From NCBI RefSeq assembly GCF_016862315.1, contig NZ_BOMS01000131.1, positions 25,027 through 89,026 on the forward strand: 64,000 bases of DNA, written 5' to 3'. Shown one piece after another: positions 58,216 through 64,000 of this stretch (position 1 is its first letter; every line of letters begins with the position of its first letter). The DNA comes from Actinoplanes palleronii. GTDB taxonomy: Bacteria > Actinomycetota > Actinomycetes > Mycobacteriales > Micromonosporaceae. The translations under genes and the position numbers were made by a program. Under the pieces are notes generated by a model, which had not been told where the DNA came from, ran no database searches, and was given only the letters and a program-made list of their open reading frames with translations.

Positions 58216-58430
58216 TCACGCAGGTCCACACGCCCGGCCGCCCGTCCTGGGACTGCGTCGCGTGTGAGCAGTTGTGGCCGTGCGACCCGGCCCGCGAGGC
58301 GATGAAGGCCGAGATGGCCGCGACGCCGCTGGCCATCCTCATGTGGAGCATGCTCGACGAGGCCGTCCGCGACCTCCCGCCGACCCCGGCCACCGAGCTC
58401 TTCGAACGCTTCGTCAAATGGACCGGCTAG
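58194..58430 (+). CDS. Small Cys-containing protein, 78 residues
   Basis: ATG at 58194 behind GGCGGAGCG. N-terminal part has SWDCVACEQLWPCDPAREAM (Cys-x-x-Cys and a third Cys), followed by two amphipathic helices (LAILMWSMLDEAVRDL and ATELFERFVKW). Shares the W-P-C theme with the overlapping upstream small protein, so they may be partners. Function unknown. Confidence 0.6.
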   Translation: MAQPTAVITQVHTPGRPSWDCVACEQLWPCDPAREAMKAEMAATPLAILMWSMLDEAVRDLPPTPATELFERFVKWTG

Positions 58431-58488
58431 CCCGCTCCAGGCGCGACGGCGTGGCCGTTCACCGCTGACGGGCGGTATCTTCGGCGGT

Positions 58489-58722
58489 ATGAGGGCTGAG
58501 ACATCTCTGACGCTGGATGCGGCCAGTATGCCGCTGGCCAAGGCCTGCGCGGACGCGGAGAATCTGGACGTCGGGCAGTGGCTGGACAGGGCTATCCGCA
58601 ACGAGGCCGCTCGCGGCGACGTTCAGGTCATCGCGGCCTGGGAAGCGTCGCTTTCCTCCGATGACCAGGCAATCCTCGCCGCTCTGGACGCTGACGACCG
58701 CGGGACGGACCTCTCGGTGTGA
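58489..58722 (+). CDS. Antitoxin of a MazEF-like module
   Basis: A 77-residue acidic protein (LTLDAASMPLAKACADAENL then VGQWLDRAIRNEAAR and an acidic C-terminus DADDRGTD). The first part could be a short DNA-binding helical domain. Its size and overlap with the toxin gene (GTGA) are the normal type II toxin-antitoxin layout. It should neutralise the adjacent PemK/MazF-like toxin and repress the operon. Confidence 0.72.
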   Translation: MRAETSLTLDAASMPLAKACADAENLDVGQWLDRAIRNEAARGDVQVIAAWEASLSSDDQAILAALDADDRGTDLSV

Positions 58723-59021
58723 TTCGCGGCGAGGTTTACGAGTACACGATCGGCAACATGCGGGCCCGGATCGTGGTCGTCTCCGCGAATCCGTACAACC
58801 CGCAACGAGCCACGTTCGCGGTGATCCTCGGTGCCGACGTGCCGACCCCGAAGTCCCCGTCGTTGGTGCCCTTGGCCGCGGGCGACCCCACACGCGGAAC
58901 GATCGACATGACGCGCTTGCGACCGCTCACCCGAGAAAATCTCGGCGCCAGAATAGGCCGACTGACCCGCACCACCTTGCTAGCGGTCGACGACGCACTA
59001 CGGACGTATTTGGGCCTGTAG
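58719..59021 (+). CDS. MazF/PemK-like toxin
   Basis: A 100-residue protein with the MazF/PemK pattern: MIRGEVYEYTIGN at the start, ARIVVVSANPYN, TFAVILGADVPTP, then GTIDMTRLRPLTRENLGARI where MazF proteins have the 'vlldQirtldk.Rl' region. MazF-like toxins are sequence-specific mRNA endoribonucleases. The usual Gln is replaced here by Asp-Met-Thr. It starts within the antitoxin stop. Confidence 0.75.
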   Translation: MIRGEVYEYTIGNMRARIVVVSANPYNPQRATFAVILGADVPTPKSPSLVPLAAGDPTRGTIDMTRLRPLTRENLGARIGRLTRTTLLAVDDALRTYLGL

Positions 59022-59263
59022 GGGAGCCCTCTGCTTGTGGCAGTCTCGGCGCGAGTTCCCACCCTATAGACGCTGGATCAACCACCTCGTTGACACGGGT
59101 CGCGGTGGCGGGTCGGTTACTAGGTCTGCTCTCATGACTACTCCTTCAGGCCGGTGACCGGCGGTGTATCCGGCGCTGCAGCGGACTTTGCGGATCCGTA
59201 CGTCTCCAAGGTTGTGGGTCTGCCGCCGGGCCGTGCCGGTGTCGCCCGGATGAACGGCCCTAT

Positions 59264-59466
59264 TCAGAGGCCGTCCTCAGCGATGGTGGGGAGCACCGCC
59301 ACGATGAAATCGGGCTGTGCAGGGTGGGCGATGCGGCGCTGCTCCCAAAACCAACGATCGGAAAGGGGGCAGGCGGGGTCGAAATCAGCATCGTCGAACA
59401 GCGTCGAACGGCGTTCAGCAGCGTCGGGCGACGGCGGCTGAGCCGGACGAAGCTGTGTTTGTGCTT
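59264..59466 (-). pseudogene. Possible C-terminal gene fragment, no start codon
   Basis: A minus-strand frame without a usable start reads protein-like text: RRSTLFDDADFDPACPLSDR then WFWEQRRIAHPAQ and DFIVAVLPTIAEDGL, stop at 59264. Its amino-acid mix (Trp, Phe, Asp) is unlike neighbouring shadow frames, so it may be a remnant of a lost gene. Family unknown. The rest of the 59022-59586 stretch shows no gene. Confidence 0.35.
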
Positions 59467-59586
59467 GTCAGCCGCATGACCGGACCACGTTCACAGCGGA
59501 GTGGTCACTGGTTCGATCGGGCCTGTCGGGTCGCGGGTGGCGAGCGTGCTCGTCGCTGGTCGGGCGGGTACTTCGTTGATACAGGT

Positions 59587-59787
59587 ATGCCGGGAGCGAA
59601 GCGTCGTACGCCATCGGTGGTGGTGAGGGAGCCCAGGGCGGCGCCTCTGTCGGAGGAGGACCGGCAGCAGGCGGTCGCCGCGCTTGCCGTCATGATCGGC
59701 GAGTGGTGGTCGGGTGACCATGGCCGGAGCGCCGTTGTCGATGGATTGGACCAGGGCGGCGGCGCTTCGGCGGGTAGTGGCCGCTGA
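59587..59787 (+). CDS. Small protein resembling recombinase-associated ORFs, 66 residues
   Basis: Reads MPGAKRRTPSVVVREPRAAP, then LSEEDRQQAVAALAVMIGEW. Short basic proteins of this form often lie just before site-specific recombinase genes in actinobacterial mobile elements. Here no recombinase follows; instead a 68-bp repeat and a toxin-antitoxin module come next, so this could be the relic of an element. Weak AGG site before the ATG. Confidence 0.42.
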   Translation: MPGAKRRTPSVVVREPRAAPLSEEDRQQAVAALAVMIGEWWSGDHGRSAVVDGLDQGGGASAGSGR

Positions 59788-59813
59788 AACGGTCAGGGTG
59801 TGCGGTGCCGGCC

Positions 59814-59881
59814 GGCCGATAGCGTGACGATTAGGCCTTGAGCTGCGGGCATGCGGCTCGAATTTTGTCACGTGTGGTCCA
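59814..59881. repeat. 68-bp direct repeat, left copy flanking VapBC
   Basis: Shares about 80% identity with 60878-60945, including runs TAGCGTGACGAT, GAGCTGCGGG and TATGGTCCA/TGTGGTCCA. The two copies lie on either side of the VapBC module in the same orientation, 1064 bp apart. Confidence 0.75.
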
Positions 59882-59903
59882 ACTATGGTGCTGGTCCTTC
59901 GCG

Positions 59904-60317
59904 TCAAGGAGGGTTGAGGACCCGGCGTTCGGACAGGTCGGGCAGGTGTCGAGCTGCGGTGATGAAGTCGTTGTCGTCATGCAGGACAGTCAGGCCGCCG
60001 ACAGCGGCGCAGGCGCAGATCAAAAGATCCACGCAGGACAGTGCTCGGTGCGCGCCGGCTCGAAGCAGGCGGTACTGCGCTGAGTCCACCCATTGCCATG
60101 CGCTCTTGGGTACCGCGACGTCCGGATACAGATCGGCGAACATCGAGGTCATTTCTTCGTACTCGTCCAGTCCGCGAGCCGAGCGGCGGAACTCTGTGCG
60201 CTGCGGGCGGCACGATCCGATGGCGTGGTCCGAGATGACATCGGCCCAGGACTCGCGGAGCGCATCGTCGCGTAGGATTCGCCAGACCGCGGACGAGTCG
60301 ATCAGATACTGAATCAC
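59904..60317 (-). CDS. vapC: VapC-type PIN-domain toxin
   Basis: A 137-residue PIN-domain ribonuclease. Acidic residues are in the expected places: Asp7 in YLIDSSAVWRI, Glu42 in TEFRR, Asp97 in SCVDLLICACA and the LHDDNDF motif (114-117). VapC toxins cleave tRNA or rRNA. The ATG overlaps the antitoxin stop by four bases. Flanked by 68-bp direct repeats. Confidence 0.9.
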   Translation of the reverse strand: MIQYLIDSSAVWRILRDDALRESWADVISDHAIGSCRPQRTEFRRSARGLDEYEEMTSMFADLYPDVAVPKSAWQWVDSAQYRLLRAGAHRALSCVDLLICACAAVGGLTVLHDDNDFITAARHLPDLSERRVLNPP

Positions 60318-60535
60318 TCTGCTGGCGTCTTGCTCGCGCGGTGCAGGTCCTGCCAGCCTTCGTAGTCCCAGCCCCGGGCGGCCGTCGCGTGATGATCGAG
60401 CGCCGCGATCCGCCGATGGCGGGCCGCGTACTCGCGTAGTGCCAGGTTGACCGTTTCCTTCTTGCTCTTGGCTCCGGACAGCCGCATCGCCTCGGCGAGG
60501 GCCTCATCATCCAGGTCGATTTGAGTGATCGCCAC
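60314..60535 (-). CDS. vapB: VapB-type antitoxin
   Basis: A 73-residue protein from a GTG behind AAGGGGGC. N-terminal ribbon-helix-helix: AITQIDLDDEALAEAMRLSG then KKETVNLALREYAARHRR, followed by a C-terminal toxin-binding tail with RGWDYEGWQDLHRA. This is the common VapB type (MetJ/Arc fold). It controls its own operon and neutralises VapC. Confidence 0.9.
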   Translation of the reverse strand: MAITQIDLDDEALAEAMRLSGAKSKKETVNLALREYAARHRRIAALDHHATAARGWDYEGWQDLHRASKTPAE

Positions 60536-60571
60536 GTGCGCCCCCTTGTTGGTGATGTGTGGGTACGTCAA

Positions 60572-61153
60572 ACATTACCAACATTCCGCGGCCGTGATGA
60601 CTGCTCTCATGCGTTGTTGCGTGGCTGTGAGTCAGTTCGGCGACTTTCGTTCAAGGCGGACGGGCAGCGCGCCGGCATCGTCGGCGGTAGGAACAAGCCT
60701 GCGGATGGGATGTACGTCGTTCACGACGGGTCGGGGATGCATCACCGCTGCTGTTCTTGCGCGGGGCGGCGGGTATCGGTGGATCATGGAAGTCGATGGT
60801 CCGCGGCGGTCGCCGCCGCGACATGGATCTCGGTCGATCACCATCGCCTGCCCGGGTCAGGCGATGCGTCGACGCACGGCCGTTAGCGTGACGATGGGGC
60901 CCTGAGCTGCGGGAATACGGTTCGGATTCTGCCACGTATGGTCCACGAGTAGTTTGAGCTGCGAAAAGGTCCACCGCGATGATCCAATGCGGTGGACGTC
61001 GTAGTCGCGGCTGGGCGCTGGCGCCGAGTATTTCCGCACCTGAGTGCATCACTGAGAAGTCCAGCCGGGCGCAGGCAGTCCTGTGGTTCACGCCGTGGGC
61101 AACGAGCGCGACCATGGATGTCGGCCCCCGCCACCTGAACCCGTTCTCGCCGT
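60572..61153. other. Gene-free stretch with right 68-bp repeat
   Basis: No convincing gene in about 580 bp. Contains the right copy of the repeat at 60878-60945. The VapBC promoter should lie at 60540-60620 (minus strand). Remaining open frames are short and of low-complexity composition. Confidence 0.55.
60878..60945. repeat. 68-bp direct repeat, right copy flanking VapBC
   Basis: Partner of 59814-59881, same orientation, about 12 differences over 68 bp without gaps. The copies may be remnants of element ends, attachment-like sites, or a duplicated 3' region of an older mobile gene. Confidence 0.75.
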
Positions 61154-61759
61154 TCAGCGATTGGCGTTGCGTAACGCGCGGAAGAGCTGTCCCAGGCGCT
61201 GACGATGGTGCAGGGCTATCTCGGTGGGGGCTTCGCCGGCGATGAGGCGGCGCGCGTTGTCGGTCAGCACCGTGGTGTAGCCGGATACGAAGAAGGCGGC
61301 GAGCAGGGTGCTGTCGCCGTCGAAGCCCGGATCGCGTTCGAGTTCGTCGGTCAGCAGGTGCTGTAGGTCAGCGGCCAGTTCTCGTGCTCGTGCGATGAGG
61401 GGCGTGGAGCCGGCCACGGTGCGGAAGAACGGGGTGGATTCGGCGGCGATGCCCGACAGTCCGTGGTGGTCCCCGGCCAGGCGCAGCGTCAAGGCCTCCA
61501 GCGAGTCCAGCACATCGGTTCCCGCGGGGCGATCGCGGACCGCTGAGCGCAGCATCTGCATGGCGTCCTCGGCCCGGTCGAGCAAGAGGTCTTCCTTGCG
61601 CGGGAAGTGCTTGAACACGGTGACGGCGGAGACTCCTGCCGCGCGTGCGACGTCGGCCACGGTGACGGCGTCGAACCCCTGGTCAAGGAACAGCTGGGTG
61701 GCGATCTGCGAAATTCGCGCACGTGTCTGCGGTCCCCCGCGGGCATCGGTGCGTGGCAT
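61154..61759 (-). CDS. TetR-family transcriptional regulator
   Basis: A 201-residue repressor. Helix-turn-helix at about 12-58 (RISQIATQLFLDQGFDAVTV then ADVARAAGVSAVTVFKHFPR), followed by a helical ligand domain. ATG at 61759 behind GGAAGGGG. It is divergent from the esterase gene with palindromic sites in between, so it most likely represses the esterase and itself. Confidence 0.9.
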   Translation of the reverse strand: MPRTDARGGPQTRARISQIATQLFLDQGFDAVTVADVARAAGVSAVTVFKHFPRKEDLLLDRAEDAMQMLRSAVRDRPAGTDVLDSLEALTLRLAGDHHGLSGIAAESTPFFRTVAGSTPLIARARELAADLQHLLTDELERDPGFDGDSTLLAAFFVSGYTTVLTDNARRLIAGEAPTEIALHHRQRLGQLFRALRNANR

Positions 61760-61800
61760 GTGACCCCTTCCGTAGCTGCCGTCAGCATAGTGGTTGTGCA

Positions 61801-61825
61801 ACTAAGCTTAGTGAACTAACTTAGT
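61801..61825. promoter_or_regulatory. TetR-type operators between regulator and esterase
   Basis: ACTAAGCTTAGT (61801-61812) is a perfect 12-bp palindrome, followed by ACTAACTTAGT (61815-61825), an imperfect copy. The pair is in the 127-bp gap between the divergent TetR gene and esterase gene, and its AT content stands out from its surroundings. Confidence 0.8.
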
Positions 61826-61886
61826 GGCATGTTCACTGCTGAGGCACGCCTCCCGATACGGCTCGACCCGAGCAAGGAGATCCGCC

Positions 61887-62885
61887 ATGCCTGATGTCCT
61901 GCCGCGCCCACCGTTCGACCCCGAACTCGGGGTGTTCCTCACCGCCATGCACGAACGCGGCCCGCTCACCCTGACCACCGACATGCTGCCGCGCATGCGG
62001 GCGCTGGACCTGACCGAACAGGCCCTCGACGACCGGCTGAAGGCCCACGGTTGGCAACGCCGCACCCTGACCGTCCCCGGCTACCAGGGTGCCCCCATCA
62101 ACCTGGCGGTCATCAGCCGTATCGGGCGCACCGGCCCGGCAACATGCTTCTACACCATGCACGGCGGCGGCATGATGTTCGGCCACTACCTCGGCAACCT
62201 CGACTCCTACGACGACTGGCTGCTTGTCCACGACGATGTCGTCCTGGTCAGCGTCGACTACCGACTCGCCCCTGAGCACCCCGACCCCTATCCGGTCGAG
62301 GACTGCTACGCCGGCCTGCTGTGGACCGCCACCCACGGCGACGAACTGGGCATCGACCCCGCGCGTATCGTGCTGGTCGGACAGAGCGCCGGAGGCGGAC
62401 TCGCCGCGGGCACCGCGCTGCTGGCCCGTGACCGGCAAGGGCCACCACTGTTCGGCCAGATCCTGATCTCCCCGATGCTCGACGACAGTGACTCGACCGT
62501 CTCGACCCGCCAGATCGACGGCGTCGGCATCGCCGACCGCGCCATGACCCGCTTCGGCTGGACCGCCTACCTCGGCGGTCGGCGCGGCGGCGACGACGTG
62601 TCCATCTACGCCGCCCCGGCCCGTGCCACCGACCTGACCGGCATGCCACCGACCTACATCGACTGTGCCAGCGCCGAAGTGTTCCGCGACGAAACCGTGG
62701 CCTACGCCAGCGGACTCTGGCACGCCGGAATCGACACCGAACTACACGTCTGGCCCGGCGGATTCCACGGCTTCACCAGCATGATGCCGCAAGCAGCACT
62801 GTCCCGGGCCGCTACCGCCGCATTGGCGACCTGGACCGCCCGGCTGCTCGCTGGACGACCTGCCGCCGACGCGCGAGTCGGGTAG
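61887..62885 (+). CDS. HSL-family alpha/beta-hydrolase (esterase)
   Basis: A 332-residue esterase of the hormone-sensitive-lipase family. HGGG oxyanion motif at 92-95, VDYRLAPEHP at 123-132, nucleophile elbow GQSAGG with Ser167, acid Asp in the YIDCASAEVFRDE region, and His in GGFHGF near the C-terminus. It hydrolyses short-chain or small organic esters. AAGGAG lies 9 nt before the ATG at 61887. Probably induced when the divergent TetR is released by a ligand. Confidence 0.92.
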   Translation: MPDVLPRPPFDPELGVFLTAMHERGPLTLTTDMLPRMRALDLTEQALDDRLKAHGWQRRTLTVPGYQGAPINLAVISRIGRTGPATCFYTMHGGGMMFGHYLGNLDSYDDWLLVHDDVVLVSVDYRLAPEHPDPYPVEDCYAGLLWTATHGDELGIDPARIVLVGQSAGGGLAAGTALLARDRQGPPLFGQILISPMLDDSDSTVSTRQIDGVGIADRAMTRFGWTAYLGGRRGGDDVSIYAAPARATDLTGMPPTYIDCASAEVFRDETVAYASGLWHAGIDTELHVWPGGFHGFTSMMPQAALSRAATAALATWTARLLAGRPAADARVG

Positions 62886-63182
62886 CGGCCGGCGGCGGGA
62901 TCACCGTCAAATGATCAACAGGACCCTGTGGCGGATCGAGAACGCTGCGAGGTGAGACCGGACAACCGACCGGTACGGGCCTGCGGAGGCGTGCTACGAC
63001 CGGTTCTCGCGCTGGGAATAGGACTTGCCTCGATCATGAAGAACGTGGCGACCAAAGATCGCTGGGCGTACAGCGCATGCTGGCGATCGGATGTAATCAC
63101 GGCATCTGGAATCCTGAGGGTAGGTATGAAGACCTGATGAGGTCGGCTCGACAACACTTGGCTCCATGAGAGGTGCCGCCTG

Positions 63183-63938
63183 ATGAAACTCTGTTCCTTT
63201 GAGTTCGCGGTGGATAACGGCATGTTGACTATTGGTGCGGCCGAGGCGGCGGATGGTGAACAGCCGACGCTGGAGGATTTGCCGGCTGTCGCGGCCACCC
63301 AGTTGTTCATGCGATGTCGGCAGCAAATAGCTCCCGTGCGCGTCGGGTTCTGGCGCGGCGAGGCGCCACCGAGTTCGTACGAGATACTTTCGGTCAAGAT
63401 AACGCTGCCGCATGGTTTGCTGACTGTAGGTGAGACCTTCCTTCGCCCCTATCTGTCGTGGCCTGTCTGTGCGGCGGGTCAATCTGTTGATGTCCGCATC
63501 GGAGTCGACGACGAAGATGACGCCGCAAGTGTGACCGTCTTGATCTATGCGGTAGGTGCCCGGCTCCCCTCATCTCGGGACCGTGCGCACCTGGTCCGAG
63601 CCCTGGCCGAATATGACCAGCTGGAAAAACTCGACGTCGTCACCGCGGAGCACAGCTTTCCTCTCGAGCGGTTCAGCTCGGCATTTCATATCATCCGGCA
63701 CGGTGTCGCGTCGGGTGCGGCCGGTGGTCGGGTCCGGTATGGAGTTCAGACAATTGTTGAATGGATGCGTTGGCTGAAGGCTGATATCTCGAGAGAAAAT
63801 CTGGAAGGCGTTGATGGTTTGATCATGAGCCGGGTCGGCTTGAACGTATCGCCCGATCAGGCTGCGCGTGAGATACTCGCGGAGTTTGCTGGAAGGCTCG
63901 GGGTGTCGCTGGAAGAACTGCTTTTTGCCCGCAGATGA
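63183..63938 (+). CDS. Hypothetical protein, 251 residues
   Basis: I do not recognise this protein. No signal peptide or membrane segment. An N-terminal beta-rich half (KLCSFEFAVDNGMLTIG, SYEILSVKITLPHGLLTVGE, SVDVRIGVDDEDDAASVTVL) is followed by a helical C-terminal half (HLVRALAEYDQLEKLDVV, VQTIVEWMRWLKADIS, REILAEFAGRLGVSLEELL). Codon use is less GC-rich than most of the window, a possible sign of transfer. GAGAGG lies about 12 nt upstream of the ATG. Confidence 0.6.
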   Translation: MKLCSFEFAVDNGMLTIGAAEAADGEQPTLEDLPAVAATQLFMRCRQQIAPVRVGFWRGEAPPSSYEILSVKITLPHGLLTVGETFLRPYLSWPVCAAGQSVDVRIGVDDEDDAASVTVLIYAVGARLPSSRDRAHLVRALAEYDQLEKLDVVTAEHSFPLERFSSAFHIIRHGVASGAAGGRVRYGVQTIVEWMRWLKADISRENLEGVDGLIMSRVGLNVSPDQAAREILAEFAGRLGVSLEELLFARR

Positions 63939-64000
63939 GATCTTTCTTGACCGCGTTTTGGAACGTTTACGCGGAGTAGTCAGTCGTCAGGCCCCTGCCC

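Noticed and set aside
60525..60905. Plus-strand frame of 126 codons after VapBC
   Set aside because: Low-complexity Arg/Ser/Thr composition, overlaps the vapB promoter and ends inside the 68-bp repeat.

Overview
The window looks like chromosomal DNA of a high-GC actinomycete. Codon third positions are almost all G or C, GTG starts are frequent, overlapping ATGA/GTGA gene junctions are common, and an XRE/DUF397 pair, a SARP regulator with BTAD domain, many lipoproteins and secreted glycosidases are present. A Micromonosporaceae member such as Actinoplanes is my best guess, but nothing here proves the genus. I see no rRNA, tRNA or CRISPR array.

Left part (1-18.4 kb). A LacI-type regulator runs off the left edge and faces an amidohydrolase/cysteine-dioxygenase-like operon across two LacI-type operators. 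A complete peptide/nickel-type ABC importer follows on the minus strand (SBP, two permeases, two ATPases). Next is a divergent pair that I regard as the most interesting system here: a histidine-ammonia-lyase-family enzyme lacking the Ala-Ser-Gly triad that makes the MIO cofactor, facing a complete quaternary-amine (OpuC-type) importer over one palindromic operator. This fits uptake and beta-elimination of a betaine such as ergothioneine or hercynine. Then come a MepB-GNAT pair, a secreted protein resembling the VHL beta domain, an SDR/TetR divergent pair with three phased operators, and a lipoprotein.

Middle (18.4-43.5 kb). A complete branched-chain-amino-acid-type ABC operon (LivKHMGF) is followed by a seven-WAVG-motif secreted protein with a SARP regulator, an RTX-repeat protein with an in-frame 18-bp minisatellite, and an 800-bp gene-poor island made of three repeat families. 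Unassigned gene sets follow: a three-gene operon led by a predicted PIN-like nuclease (31.2-33.9 kb), and an endonuclease/exonuclease/phosphatase-fold enzyme coupled to a two-TM protein (36.3-37.9 kb). A GT-C type mannosyltransferase, a PAS-GGDEF protein, enolase and trehalose-6-phosphate synthase complete this part.

Right part (43.5-64 kb). Divergent GH31 and GH43 glycosidases share a LacI-like palindrome. A seven-repeat RCC1 secreted protein sits behind a perfect CebR-type box. Then come an M48-like membrane protease operon, a pyruvate-oxidase-type ThDP enzyme broken by a one-base frameshift, and a likely oxidative uronate/aldarate set (uronate dehydrogenase, HpaI/GarL-type aldolase, GarR-type reductase). 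The right end holds an XRE/DUF397 pair, two toxin-antitoxin modules (MazF-like; VapBC flanked by 68-bp direct repeats), fragments of mobile or decayed DNA, a TetR/esterase divergent pair and an unknown protein.
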